Below, piece by piece: positions 48,578-58,615 of a stretch of DNA of 64,000 bases. Positions within the stretch are counted from its first letter, which is position 1. Every line of letters begins with the position of its first letter. The stretch lies in NCBI RefSeq assembly GCF_000632455.1, contig NZ_JFYL01000011.1, forward strand, positions 1-64,000, read 5' to 3'. The position numbers were made by a program, and so were the translations under genes. The stretch comes from Acinetobacter sp. Ver3. GTDB taxonomy: Bacteria; Pseudomonadota; Gammaproteobacteria; Pseudomonadales; Moraxellaceae. The notes beneath the pieces are model-generated. The model saw nothing but the letters and a program-made list of their open reading frames with translations, searched no databases and was not told the DNA's origin.

Positions 48578-50560
48578 TTAAATGAGCAATGTACGAATAT
48601 CTTTAACCAGCTTCGTCAGTTTATTAGTAAAGCGAGCAGCATCAGCACCATTAATGACACGATGGTCATAAGACAATGACAATGGAAGCATTAAACGTGG
48701 ATCAAAACCTTGTCCATTCCACACAGGTTGCATCGTTGCAGGTGAAATACCCAAGATTGCCACTTGCGGCCAGTTGACAAGCGGAGTGAATGCCGTACCA
48801 CCAATTGCGCCTAGGCTTGAAATCGTGAAGTTGGCACCTTGCAGATCTTTCGGTGACAATTTCTTATCACGTGCTTTTTGACCTAACTCACCGAGTTCAA
48901 CTGCGATTTGCTTAATTGATTTTTGATCTGGATTACGTAGCACAGGCACTGTTAAACCATCTGGTGTGGCAACAGCAATGCCCATATGGATTTCTTTACG
49001 CAGTAATACGGTTTTGCCATCATCAGACAAGTGACCTGCAAACTCACGTTCTTCTTTTAGCAAATGCGCTACAGCTTTGATGATGAATGCCATAATGGTC
49101 AGGCTAATGCCTTCTTTCTTAAAGTTGCCTTTAAGCTCATTTCGCCATGTTTCAAGTTCCGTAATATCTGCCGCATCGAATTGGGTCACTTGCGGGATAT
49201 AATTGTTCAATGACAACTGTGGAATAGACACTTGCTGTAAACGTGTTAACGCTTTTTCTTCTACACCACCAAAGGCATCAAAACTTGGTAATTTAGGCAA
49301 TCCTGCTGGTGCAGCAACTGTCGGTGCAGCAGTTACAGGTGCTGGTGCAGTTAAACGTGTTTTCACATACGCAAAGATGTCTTCTTTCATTAAGCGTGCA
49401 TGTGGACCAGAAGCTTTGACTTCTGCCAACACAACACCAAGCTCACGCGCCAACTTACGTACCGCAGGACCAGCATATACTTTGGCATTTGCTGCATTTT
49501 GCTCTTTGGTCAGTTTATCTGCTGAAGGGGCTGCTGTTTGTACAGGAGCAACCGCTGCTTGCGCAGGGGCAGCTTTTGGTGCTTCCGCTTTTGTAGTCAC
49601 TGGTGCTGATACAGGGGCTTCTGTAACTGGGGTTGCTTGACCTTCAGCTTCAATCGTGACTAAAGCCACACCTTCAGACACATTTTGACCCAATTCAATA
49701 TGAATTGCGGTAATCACACCTGTGGTGGTACTTGGTACTTCAACGGTCGCTTTATCTGATTCAACCACAATGATGCTTTGGTCTTTTTCAACCTTATCAC
49801 CAACAGCCACTAAAATTTCAGCTACAGCAGCTTTGTCTACACCTAAGTCAGGGACAGCAATCTCAATTTTACCTGCTGGCGCTGAAGCAACTGTCGCTTT
49901 TGTTGATTCTGCAGGTGGTGCCTCTGCAGATGGAACAGTCGTCGGTGTAGTTTCTGCAGAAGATTGCGCCGCGGTTGATGCTGAAGCTGCTGTTTTCACT
50001 TTCAGAATCACAACACCTTCTTTCACTGTATCACCGACTGAAATTTCAATCGATTCAACTGTACCCGCAACAGCACTTGGAACTTCAACTGTCGCTTTGT
50101 CAGACTCAACGACAATGATACTTTGATCGGCATCAATTTCGTCGCCAACCGCAACCAAGATCTCACCCACAGTGGCTTTTTCAACACCAATGTCTGGTAC
50201 TTGTACATCAACGGTTTCAGACGCCGTTGATGCTGCTTTAGGCGCTTCCGCTTGAGATTGGGCTACAGGTTCTGCGTGAGCTTGTGCTTTCGATTCTTCA
50301 ACTTGTGCTGTAGGTGCTTCAGATGACGTTTGCCCCTCCGCTTCAAGCTCTACCAAAGCCGCACCTTCAGCAACTTCGTCACCAAGGCTCACCAGAATAC
50401 TTTTCACCACACCTGCTGAAGTGCTTGGCACTTCAACAGATGCTTTGTCAGACTCCAACAAAACAATGCTGTCATCGACACTAATCGTATCACCCACTTT
50501 GACCAAAATTTCAGCCACTGTGGCTTTATCTACACCAATATCAGGAGTCGTAATTTGCAT
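48578..50560 (-). CDS. aceF: Pyruvate dehydrogenase E2, dihydrolipoyl acetyltransferase
   Basis: AceF, 660 residues. Three lipoyl domains carry lipoylated lysines at K39, K155 and K270 in ESDKA contexts, joined by long Ala/Pro/Glu linkers (about 75-115, 190-230, 310-350). Then a peripheral-subunit-binding domain (AGPAVRKLARELGV, about 365-378, and GPHARLMKEDI) and the catalytic core ending in SYDHRVINGADAARF. It transfers acetyl groups to CoA in the pyruvate dehydrogenase complex. It begins 2 nt after aceE. Confidence 0.97.
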   Translation of the reverse strand: MQITTPDIGVDKATVAEILVKVGDTISVDDSIVLLESDKASVEVPSTSAGVVKSILVSLGDEVAEGAALVELEAEGQTSSEAPTAQVEESKAQAHAEPVAQSQAEAPKAASTASETVDVQVPDIGVEKATVGEILVAVGDEIDADQSIIVVESDKATVEVPSAVAGTVESIEISVGDTVKEGVVILKVKTAASASTAAQSSAETTPTTVPSAEAPPAESTKATVASAPAGKIEIAVPDLGVDKAAVAEILVAVGDKVEKDQSIIVVESDKATVEVPSTTTGVITAIHIELGQNVSEGVALVTIEAEGQATPVTEAPVSAPVTTKAEAPKAAPAQAAVAPVQTAAPSADKLTKEQNAANAKVYAGPAVRKLARELGVVLAEVKASGPHARLMKEDIFAYVKTRLTAPAPVTAAPTVAAPAGLPKLPSFDAFGGVEEKALTRLQQVSIPQLSLNNYIPQVTQFDAADITELETWRNELKGNFKKEGISLTIMAFIIKAVAHLLKEEREFAGHLSDDGKTVLLRKEIHMGIAVATPDGLTVPVLRNPDQKSIKQIAVELGELGQKARDKKLSPKDLQGANFTISSLGAIGGTAFTPLVNWPQVAILGISPATMQPVWNGQGFDPRLMLPLSLSYDHRVINGADAARFTNKLTKLVKDIRTLLI

Positions 50561-50562
50561 GC

Positions 50563-53265
50563 TTAGTTCTCCTCTTTGTAGTCAGCTACAGCGTGAAGTT
50601 CAGGCGTTGTTTGAGGTGCCCAAGCGACTGGACGGTCAGTATCTAATTCAAAGCTAGAAATCGCATCCTTAACTAGACGCGCATCTACTTCACCCTCGTC
50701 AGCAAGTTTCTTCAATGTCGCAACCACAATATGCGCAGCATCTACACCAAAGTAGCTACGAAGTTTTGCACGTGTATCTGAGCGACCATAACCGTCTGTA
50801 CCTAATGCTACAAATGGACGATTATCTGGAAGGTAAGCGCGAATTTGCTCACTGTAAGCACGCATATGATCAGTTGCAGAAACGACGATACCTTTCGTAC
50901 CACGCAACTGCTTCGACACCCATGCTTCTCTCACATCTTCAGTAAGTGGATGTAAACGATTATATTCTTCGCACGCCATACCATCACGTGCAAGCTCATT
51001 AAAGCTTGTTACGCTATAGACATTCGAATGAATTTGATATTCATCACGTAAGATTTGAGCCGCTTTAATCACTTCACGCAGAATTACACCTGAACCTAAA
51101 AGCTGAACTGTGGCTTTTTCATCTTCCTCAAGTAAATACATACCACGTTTAATGCCTTCTTCAGCACCTTGTGGCATCGCTGGATGCTCATAGTTCTCAT
51201 TCATTACAGTTAAGTAATAGAACACACGCTCCTGATCCACATACATGCGTTTTAGACCGTCATGTACAATCACCGCAAGTTCATATCCGAAACATGGATC
51301 ATAAGAAATACAATTTGGAATCGTATTCGCAAGAATATGTGAGTGACCATCTTGATGCTGTAGACCTTCACCATTCAGCGTAGTACGACCAGCAGTTGCA
51401 CCCAATAAGAAACCTTGCGCCTGTGCATCACCTGCCGCCCATGCAATATCACCAATACGTTGGAAGCCAAACATTGAGTAATACATGTACATCGGGATCA
51501 TAGGAAGGTTATTGGTTGAATAACTTGTTCCTAAAGCAGCCCAAGCACTCATCGCACCTGCTTCATTGATCCCCTCTTGAAGCATATGACCATCTTTCGC
51601 TTCACGGTAATGCATCAACTGCTCTTGATCTTCAGGGGTATATTTTTGACCGTGCGCGGCATAAATGCCCAATTGACGGAACATCCCTTCTAAACCGAAA
51701 GTACGCGCCTCATCTGGAACAATTGGTACCACACGGTCTTTAATTGCTTTTTCTTTCAGTAGTGCAGAGATTAAACGTACCATCACCATGGTCGTTGATT
51801 GTTGCTTACCATTAGAACCAGCTAACACTGCATCAAATACAGACAACTCAGGAATCGCTAAAGATTCGCTCTCTTTACGACGTGCTGGTAAGTAACCACC
51901 TAATGCCTCACGGCGAGCCTTCATATACTTAATTTCAGGCGAGTTTTCACTTGGGCGATAAAATGGAACTTCTTCAAGTTGCTCATCGGTAAATGGCAAG
52001 TTGAAACGATTACGTACATATTTAAGCGATTCAAGTTGCATTTTCTTGATTTGATGCGTTTTATTGACCGCTTCAATTTCTTCAGATAAGCCGTAACCTT
52101 TAACAGTTTTCGCGAGAATAACCGTTGGCTGACCTGTAGATTTCATGGCTTCTGCATAAGCAGCATATACTTTGTAAGGATCGTGACCGCCACGATTTAA
52201 ATTATCGATATCTTCATCACTTAAGTGTTTAACTAACTCTTCAGCTTCAGGATATTTACCAAAGAAGTGTGCACGTGTATAAGCACCACCTTTCACTTGA
52301 TAACGCTGATAATCACCATCTACAGCTTCTTCCATAATGGCTTTAAGCGCACTAGATTCATCTTTAGCAAGTAGTGGATCCCAATGACGACCCCATACTA
52401 CTTTAATCACGCGCCAACCTGCACCACGGAATAAAGACTCAAGTTCTTGGATGATCTTACCATTACCACGAACTGGACCATCTAAACGTTGCAAGTTACA
52501 GTTTACAACCCAAACCAAGTTGTCTAGCTTTTCACGACCTGCCAACGAGATTGCACCAGTACTTTCTGGTTCATCCATCTCACCATCGCCGAGATAAGCC
52601 CAAACCTTACGATCTTCTTCTTTAATCAAACCGCGGTTCATCAAGTACTTTTGAATATGTGCTTGATAAATGGACATGATTGGACCTAGACCCATCGATA
52701 CCGTTGGGAACTGCCAATAGTCTGGCATTAAGTACGGATGTGGGTACGAAGGTAAACCAATACCATCAACTTCACGACGGAAATTGTTCAGATGCTCTTC
52801 AGTTAAACGACCTTCCAAAAATGAACGCGCATAAATCCCTGGTGCACAGTGACCTTGATAATAAATCATGTCACCGCCGAAGTTATCACTGTTGGCACGG
52901 AAGAAATGGTTAAAGCCAACATCATATAAAGTTGCAGAAGATGCAAAGCTGGCTAAGTGACCACCAAGATCGTCGCCTGTTTTATTGGCGCGAAGCACCA
53001 TTGCTAAAGCATTCCAACGAATCAAAGCACGAATTCGGCGCTCCATATCTGGATCACCAGGCATTGCAGGTTGCTCTTCTACTGAAATCGTATTTAAGTA
53101 AGGAGTATTTAGACGCTGAATGGGAACATGTTTCGCAATCGCACGTTGATACAGTTTTTCAAGAAGAAAGGCTGCTCTTTCCGTCCCCATATGCTGTAAA
53201 ACAGAGTCAAAAGCGTCCTGCCACTCTTGGGTTTCTTGTGCGTCGGTATCACCGTAATACGCCAT
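50563..53265 (-). CDS. aceE: Pyruvate dehydrogenase E1
   Basis: Homodimeric AceE, 900 residues, thiamin-diphosphate decarboxylase of the pyruvate dehydrogenase complex. I chose ATG 53265 (MAYYGDTDAQETQEW), with AGGTG close upstream; the frame's extra 73 N-terminal residues are not conserved and cross the promoter. The ThDP motif GDGEMDEPES...NCNLQRLDG spans about 230-265. HPYLMPDYWQFPTVSMGLGP and TAGRTTLNGEGLQHQDGHS are standard. Operon with aceF; no lpd follows here. Confidence 0.97.
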   Translation of the reverse strand: MAYYGDTDAQETQEWQDAFDSVLQHMGTERAAFLLEKLYQRAIAKHVPIQRLNTPYLNTISVEEQPAMPGDPDMERRIRALIRWNALAMVLRANKTGDDLGGHLASFASSATLYDVGFNHFFRANSDNFGGDMIYYQGHCAPGIYARSFLEGRLTEEHLNNFRREVDGIGLPSYPHPYLMPDYWQFPTVSMGLGPIMSIYQAHIQKYLMNRGLIKEEDRKVWAYLGDGEMDEPESTGAISLAGREKLDNLVWVVNCNLQRLDGPVRGNGKIIQELESLFRGAGWRVIKVVWGRHWDPLLAKDESSALKAIMEEAVDGDYQRYQVKGGAYTRAHFFGKYPEAEELVKHLSDEDIDNLNRGGHDPYKVYAAYAEAMKSTGQPTVILAKTVKGYGLSEEIEAVNKTHQIKKMQLESLKYVRNRFNLPFTDEQLEEVPFYRPSENSPEIKYMKARREALGGYLPARRKESESLAIPELSVFDAVLAGSNGKQQSTTMVMVRLISALLKEKAIKDRVVPIVPDEARTFGLEGMFRQLGIYAAHGQKYTPEDQEQLMHYREAKDGHMLQEGINEAGAMSAWAALGTSYSTNNLPMIPMYMYYSMFGFQRIGDIAWAAGDAQAQGFLLGATAGRTTLNGEGLQHQDGHSHILANTIPNCISYDPCFGYELAVIVHDGLKRMYVDQERVFYYLTVMNENYEHPAMPQGAEEGIKRGMYLLEEDEKATVQLLGSGVILREVIKAAQILRDEYQIHSNVYSVTSFNELARDGMACEEYNRLHPLTEDVREAWVSKQLRGTKGIVVSATDHMRAYSEQIRAYLPDNRPFVALGTDGYGRSDTRAKLRSYFGVDAAHIVVATLKKLADEGEVDARLVKDAISSFELDTDRPVAWAPQTTPELHAVADYKEEN

Positions 53266-53431
53266 ATTACACCTATATTCATGCCTATTTGTATGCCCTA
53301 TATTTAACATATTTTCGCGATACGCAGTTATGGCTATAAATGAATACGACATTAGAATAATATTTCGATAATAAATAGTACTTGACCATTTATTACACAA
53401 ATTAACACTAAAACGCCAATTCTGCTGTTTT

Positions 53432-53480
53432 TTTATACAAAGCTTTATTTTAATCTTGAATTTAGTCAGGTGACCTGACT
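53432..53480 (-). promoter_or_regulatory. aceE promoter with adjacent 17-nt palindrome
   Basis: Reverse strand: TTCAAG (53455-53460), 17-bp spacer, TATAAA (53432-53437). Just upstream is AGTCAGGTGACCTGACT (53464-53480), with 8-bp arms around one base. The GGT-x-ACC core resembles sites of GntR/FadR-type regulators, to which E. coli PdhR belongs. The location is right for control of aceEF, but the regulator is not in the window. Confidence 0.6.
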
Positions 53481-53490
53481 GCAAAAACGA

Positions 53491-53519
53491 AAATCGCCAA
53501 GACTATGCTTGGCGATTTA
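53491..53519 (-). terminator. Terminator of the M23 peptidase gene
   Basis: AAATCGCCAAG and CTTGGCGATTT, 11-bp perfect stem; on the reverse strand followed by TTTTCGTTTTT. Confidence 0.82.
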
Positions 53520-53567
53520 TTCAAATGACTTAACAATGGATGTGTATTAATGAGGTTTGATAATTAA

Positions 53568-54275
53568 TTAAGGCAACATCGCTAGGTAAGTTGAAGGATT
53601 TTTACGCTGACCATCTTTGACCACTTCATAATGTAAGTGAGGACCAGTACAGCGTCCAGTACAACCTACATTGGCAATATGCTCACCAGCAGTGACTTTA
53701 TCACCTACTTTAGCAATTAAGCGTGAAGCATGTGCATATCGTGTGATATACCCATTACCGTGGTTGATTTCGACATATTGACCATAACCTGTGCCCCAAC
53801 CTGATTTAGTCACTATTCCTGGACCAGTTGCATATATTGGAGTTCCTGTTGGTGCCGCAAGATCCAAACCAGAATGGTTTTCAGCACGTCCGCCCATTGT
53901 TCGGCCGCCATAATTTGAACTGACACGACCACTTGGAAGTGGGTGGGTCACTAACCATGAATATGCATTATTTGAAGAGTAACGATTTGAACTTGTCGTC
54001 GTAGTTTTTTGAGCAGGGTATTTACTATTAAGCAGCGCATTATTTAATTCGATTGGATCCGCCTTTGCTCGAACTTTCACATCGACTTGTGCTGTCGCTG
54101 GAATGTCCATGTCATCAGGATGACTATAAGAACCTTGTGATAGTGTTCTTGTTAACTCTTCCAATCGATCAGAATTGGAGGCTTGTGTGGCATCTAATTG
54201 AACTAAATCTGCAAATGCAACCGAAGCTGCTGAAGCTGCTAAAGAAAACGCTAATAAAATACGTCGCGTATACAT
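53568..54275 (-). CDS. M23-family metallopeptidase (LytM/EnvC type)
   Basis: A 235-residue exported protein with signal peptide (cleavage after SVAFA, about residue 22), a linker, then the LytM domain. Zinc ligands are present: HSGLD (H-x-x-x-D, about 139-143) and HLHYE (about 215-219). It is likely a peptidoglycan endopeptidase in the periplasm. In Pseudomonas-type genomes an M23 gene lies here between lpxC and secA, next to a dciA-like gene. It is divergent from dciA. Confidence 0.92.
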   Translation of the reverse strand: MYTRRILLAFSLAASAASVAFADLVQLDATQASNSDRLEELTRTLSQGSYSHPDDMDIPATAQVDVKVRAKADPIELNNALLNSKYPAQKTTTTSSNRYSSNNAYSWLVTHPLPSGRVSSNYGGRTMGGRAENHSGLDLAAPTGTPIYATGPGIVTKSGWGTGYGQYVEINHGNGYITRYAHASRLIAKVGDKVTAGEHIANVGCTGRCTGPHLHYEVVKDGQRKNPSTYLAMLP

Positions 54276-54382
54276 ATAAACCTCATTAAACTGTTCTTAC
54301 TCAAGTCTCTTGTGTGATCTCTTCCTTGATATCGAAAGAAACAAGCGTTTAAGATTAAGACAAAACAATGTAGGAACAATGT

Positions 54383-54826
54383 ATGTCAGAACCAAAAAAT
54401 ATGTTTCAACAAACAAGACAACACATAAAAACAGGAAACTTATCGTTTCTCACAAAGCAAGTTGCTGACTGGCAGAGACTTACAAAATTAATTCAACCGC
54501 TATTGCCCAAAAATGAACAATGGCAAGTTGTCTGTTATCAATACGGTATTTTGACCATCACCGGTGAAAATCAAGCCATGATTAGTCAACTCGGTTACCT
54601 TCAAAAACAGTATATTTCTCAGTTATCACAAATCCCTGAACTCAAAGATTTACAAAAAATCCAAGTTCGTCTTCGAGCAAAAAAAGAAATTCCCCAAACA
54701 CAAACTGAAAATTCCAAAACTTCTTTATGTCCGACAACGCAAGAAATGTTACTCAACGCTGCTAGTTTTGTGAACGATCCTAAGCTTAGCCAAGCTATGA
54801 TACGTTTGGCAAGCAATAAAAAGTAA
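54383..54826 (+). CDS. dciA: DciA-like DUF721 protein
   Basis: A 147-residue DUF721 protein matching DciA, the ancestral loader of the replicative helicase DnaB. The domain covers about residues 5-95 (VADWQRLTKLIQPLLP, WQVVCYQYGILTITGEN, LGYLQKQYISQLSQIPEL) and ends in a short Lys-rich tail. Position between the M23 gene and lpxC is the conserved gammaproteobacterial context. GTAGGAAC precedes the start. Confidence 0.85.
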   Translation: MSEPKNMFQQTRQHIKTGNLSFLTKQVADWQRLTKLIQPLLPKNEQWQVVCYQYGILTITGENQAMISQLGYLQKQYISQLSQIPELKDLQKIQVRLRAKKEIPQTQTENSKTSLCPTTQEMLLNAASFVNDPKLSQAMIRLASNKK

Positions 54827-54923
54827 CAGGACCATTTGATTTAAACGTCATTCACTATTTTAAAGGCAAATTAAGTCACACTTAACAATGTTACACTATA
54901 ACATTTAACCTGAAGACAATGAC

Positions 54924-55826
54924 TTAGATCACACTTACATATTGAATTGGACAAGACTTTTCGTCATCAAATGTTACAATTTCATAATTAGATGGATCAC
55001 TCTGAACATTGCGAAGCAGTTGATTATTGAGTGCATGTCCAGATTTGTAACCATCAAACTTCGCAATAATTTGATGTCCGAGTAAATAAAGATCACCCAC
55101 CGCATCTAATATTTTATGACGTACAAATTCATCAACAAATCGTAAGCCTTCTTCGTTCACGACACCTGAATCATCAACACCAATTGCATTCTCTAAACTA
55201 GCACCCAAAGCTAAATTATTCGCCTTAAGATAATCCAAATCTTTCATAAAGCCGAAAGTACGTGCCTCACTGACTTCATAAACAAATGTTTCCGTTGAGA
55301 AATCAATACTGGCAGACTGATATTCTTTGGCAAAGGCTGGGTGATCGAAATCAATCGTAAAATTAAGTTGAAAACCATCATGCGGATTAAAAATAGCGCG
55401 CTTATCGTCAATTAATGCTTCTACAGGCTTTAATATTTTTATAAATTTTTTAGGCGCTTCTTGCTCCATCAACTCACCTTGCATGAGTAAATAGATAAAT
55501 GGACCGGCGCTTCCATCCATAATTGGAACTTCTGAAGCTGATACTTCAATAATCAGATTATCAATACCAAGACCTGCAATCGCACTCATAATATGTTCGA
55601 TAGTCCCAACTTTGGCATTTTCTTGTACCAAATTTGAACACATAAATGCTTCTTGAATCAGCATCGCATTAGCAGGGATATCTACGGGCGGATTTAAATC
55701 AATACGACGAAAAACAATACCCCCATCAGCTACATGTGGTACAAAGTTAATCATTACTTTTTGCCCACTGTGTAATCCGATACCACTCGCTTTCACGACT
55801 CGTTTCAGGGTGCGTTGTTTCAACAT
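54924..55826 (-). CDS. lpxC: UDP-3-O-acyl-GlcNAc deacetylase
   Basis: LpxC, 300 residues, zinc-dependent first committed step of lipid A synthesis. Start [22 protein letters not shown] is canonical. Zinc ligands are His in [14 protein letters not shown] (about 79) and [14 protein letters not shown] (His and Asp about 237 and 241). [15 protein letters not shown] and the acidic C-terminus are normal. It follows ftsZ with a terminator between. Confidence 0.97.
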   Translation of the reverse strand: MLKQRTLKRVVKASGIGLHSGQKVMINFVPHVADGGIVFRRIDLNPPVDIPANAMLIQEAFMCSNLVQENAKVGTIEHIMSAIAGLGIDNLIIEVSASEVPIMDGSAGPFIYLLMQGELMEQEAPKKFIKILKPVEALIDDKRAIFNPHDGFQLNFTIDFDHPAFAKEYQSASIDFSTETFVYEVSEARTFGFMKDLDYLKANNLALGASLENAIGVDDSGVVNEEGLRFVDEFVRHKILDAVGDLYLLGHQIIAKFDGYKSGHALNNQLLRNVQSDPSNYEIVTFDDEKSCPIQYVSVI

Positions 55827-55888
55827 GTTTCTTCAATATTCATCTAAAATCTAGTATACGTTAGCACATTTAGCCATTGATAAAAATC

Positions 55889-55915
55889 AAAAAGGTGGCA
55901 TAAGCGCCACCTTTT
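55889..55915 (-). terminator. Terminator of ftsZ
   Basis: AAAAAGGTGGC, ATAA, GCGCCACCTTTT between ftsZ and lpxC. Confidence 0.85.
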
Positions 55916-55949
55916 CTGTTTGATCATCGTAAACACATTATGTTACATG

Positions 55950-57128
55950 TTATTTACGCTGTTGATTTTTAAGATAATCTTGAATGCTCATTGGTGCAGA
56001 TCGAGGCGCTGCAGAAGGCTCAGGGGCTACACTCTCTTGATTCTGACGTTTACTGATTGCTGGAACATCATCTTCATCCAAAGCAGCAGCTTGTCCACCA
56101 ACTGATGGGTTTACACTCACTGGCGCACGGCGCTTCACTTCTGTTTCATTCGCATTACGAGTTAAACCTGTCGCAATCACTGTAACACGGATTTCATCAC
56201 GCGCATCTGGATCAAATACTGTACCAAAGAAGACTTCACCTTCATCCAGATCAACAATTTGATTGACAACATCTGTGATAATTTCAGTTTCACGCAAGGT
56301 AACATCATTACCGCCAGTGATATTAATTAAAACACCCTTCGCGTTCATAATATTTACGTTGTCAAGCAACGGACTGCGAATCGCAAGACGCGCTGCATCT
56401 TCAGCACGATCTGGACCGCTACTCTTACCTTCACCCATCATCGCATAACCGCGTGTGCTCATCGCTGTTTTTAAATCGGCGAAGTCAAGGTTGATATGAC
56501 CAGGACGCACAACTAAATCAAAGATACTTCGTACCGCGTTAAGCAAGACATCATCCGCTTTGCGATAAGCATCTTGCATTGAGATATCACCATAAACGCT
56601 AAGTAGGCGTTGGTTTGGAATGATAATCAATGAGTCAACATGCTTTTCAAGTTCTTCGATCCCTTTTTCAGCAGAACGTTGACGACGACGACCCTCGAAG
56701 TTAAATGGAGTGGTGACAACACCAACCGTCAAAATACCCATTTCTTGTGCTATTTCAGCCACGACTGGTGCTGCACCAGTACCAGTACCACCACCCATGC
56801 CGGCAGTAACAAATACCATATCTGCACCTTCCAGATGCTGACGGATTAATTCGCGACTTTCTTCTGCTGCAATTTGACCGACATCAGGATTTGCTCCTGC
56901 ACCTAGTCCACGCGTACTTTGTTGGCCCAATTGGATTTTGAATGGCGCATTCATACGATCCAAAGCTTGTTTATCTGTATTTGCACAAACAAATTTCACG
57001 CCTTTGATATCAGATTGCACCATGTGTTGTACGGCATTACCACCACCGCCACCAACACCAAACACAGTAAAACGGGCTTGACCGTTATTATCGGTTTGTT
57101 CATCTTCTAAAAATTCAAATGAAGCCAT
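55950..57128 (-). CDS. ftsZ: Cell-division GTPase FtsZ
   Basis: FtsZ, 392 residues, tubulin-like ring protein. [13 protein letters not shown] (about 23-35), the GTP signature [15 protein letters not shown] (about 110-124), and the T7 loop NLDFADLKT are intact. After a linker of about 60 residues, the C-terminal conserved peptide reads [12 protein letters not shown], which departs from the usual DIPAFLRKQ-type but is the same place that binds FtsA and ZipA. A 163-bp gap from ftsA probably holds its own promoter. Confidence 0.97.
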   Translation of the reverse strand: MASFEFLEDEQTDNNGQARFTVFGVGGGGGNAVQHMVQSDIKGVKFVCANTDKQALDRMNAPFKIQLGQQSTRGLGAGANPDVGQIAAEESRELIRQHLEGADMVFVTAGMGGGTGTGAAPVVAEIAQEMGILTVGVVTTPFNFEGRRRQRSAEKGIEELEKHVDSLIIIPNQRLLSVYGDISMQDAYRKADDVLLNAVRSIFDLVVRPGHINLDFADLKTAMSTRGYAMMGEGKSSGPDRAEDAARLAIRSPLLDNVNIMNAKGVLINITGGNDVTLRETEIITDVVNQIVDLDEGEVFFGTVFDPDARDEIRVTVIATGLTRNANETEVKRRAPVSVNPSVGGQAAALDEDDVPAISKRQNQESVAPEPSAAPRSAPMSIQDYLKNQQRK

Positions 57129-57291
57129 GACCTTAACTTTTCCTAATAAATTTGGCAGTCACTTAAGCCCGTATACTGCCTTGATCTTCAATAATAAAAA
57201 TTTGTTTTTAGGATGCGTTGCAATCACATTCTTGTCAAGCACATGAAGTTGCTCTTACAAGTTGCAAACAATACTCCCTTAAAAACTAAAC

Positions 57292-58554
57292 TTAAAAAAT
57301 ACCTTTCAATTTGTTATTAAACGCATTCCAACCATTCGCTATGCGCTCTAATAATGGACGCTTATTCACTTCTTCAGGTTGCTCAACCGATTCTTGTAAA
57401 TCGCTTTGACTAAATAACAGCAGTCCTGTTGCGGTAGAATACATTGAACGTCTTAATGCAGGTAAATGTTGATCATCCGCATATACTTGTAGCGGAGGGT
57501 TGCCTAAATGAGCAGAAACACCCAACATACGACGTGATAATGTGATCATACCCTCAATCTGGCATGCATCACCACTTAAAACTACACCGTGATATAAACT
57601 TTGTAGCGCACCACGTTGTTGTAACTCATCACGCACCATAGAAAGAATTTCTTCGTAACGTGCAATAATAATCTCTGATAGCTCAATCCGACTGATCGCT
57701 TGAGGACCATCGATCGCTTCAAACTCGATCATATGTTCAGGTTTGACTTGCTGTAAATCAACACAACCGTAAAGCAATTTGAGTCGTTCAGCTTCTTCGG
57801 TCGTCGTTTGCAATACTGCGGCGATATCACGCGTTACATTTTCACCACCACGTTGAATGGTGTGTGCTAGCACTAAATGACCTTCAATATAAACTGCAAT
57901 ATTGGTTGTACCAGCTCCAATATCCAATAAGCATACACCATACTCTTTTTCATCTTTCAGCAATGCACCTTCAGCCGTTGCTAAACATGAAATCACCATC
58001 TTTTCGACAAAAATATTGGCGCCTTTCATTGCACGATCTAAATTTTGCATGGTGCTGATTGGTAGCATCATGAGTTGATAATGCGCCGTCATGCTATTTG
58101 CTGAAAGGTTAATTGGATTATGCACCCACTCAGGTGAATCATCCAACTCAAAACCCAATGGGACTGCACTTGCAAGATAATGATCAGAAGTTAAATGACT
58201 GGCTTTTGCCATTTCTAAAGCTTTAACCACTTCTGAAGTCGTAATGGTGCGTTCTGGATTAGAAATCGGTGTCCGGCCTGTCGCATAAGCACTTTGCAGT
58301 TCTGTACTCGGGATCGATACCCATGCTGAATGCACACGACACTCCGCCATATCTTCTGCTTCTTGTACCGCATTCTTAATCGCAGAGATCACTTTTTCAA
58401 GGCTAACAATTTTTCCTTTGTTCATGCCTTTATTTCGCGCAGTCGCCATACCGATGACCTGGATATTATCCGGCGCATGCACTTTACCAATTAGAACTGA
58501 AACTTTATGTGTCCCAATGTCTATCGCAACAACTGAGGGAACAGCCTCATTCAT
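57292..58554 (-). CDS. ftsA: Cell-division protein FtsA
   Basis: FtsA, 420 residues, actin-like membrane tether of FtsZ. Phosphate-binding AIDIGTHKVSVLIG (about 10-23) and LDIGAGTTNIAVY (about 206-218) are present, with the 1C domain between. The C-terminal amphipathic helix is ANGWNAFNNKLKGIF (end). Gene order ftsQ-ftsA-ftsZ is standard. Confidence 0.96.
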   Translation of the reverse strand: MNEAVPSVVAIDIGTHKVSVLIGKVHAPDNIQVIGMATARNKGMNKGKIVSLEKVISAIKNAVQEAEDMAECRVHSAWVSIPSTELQSAYATGRTPISNPERTITTSEVVKALEMAKASHLTSDHYLASAVPLGFELDDSPEWVHNPINLSANSMTAHYQLMMLPISTMQNLDRAMKGANIFVEKMVISCLATAEGALLKDEKEYGVCLLDIGAGTTNIAVYIEGHLVLAHTIQRGGENVTRDIAAVLQTTTEEAERLKLLYGCVDLQQVKPEHMIEFEAIDGPQAISRIELSEIIIARYEEILSMVRDELQQRGALQSLYHGVVLSGDACQIEGMITLSRRMLGVSAHLGNPPLQVYADDQHLPALRRSMYSTATGLLLFSQSDLQESVEQPEEVNKRPLLERIANGWNAFNNKLKGIF

Positions 58555-58615
58555 GATTCACTACCATTTTCTTCATTGTTTATATCTGGCTTATGCCTAT
58601 TTTTAAAGCCACGTA

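Noticed and set aside
49203-50126. Long Ser/Thr/Ala-rich forward frames over aceF
   Set aside because: Antisense shadows of the Ala/Pro/Glu-rich lipoyl linkers.
53266-53484. 73-residue extension of AceE
   Set aside because: Crosses the likely promoter and is unlike other AceE N-termini; 53265 has a ribosome site.
54887-54905. AATGTTA/TAACATT hairpin after dciA and lpxC
   Set aside because: Possible weak terminator, but no T run on either side; left out of the annotation.
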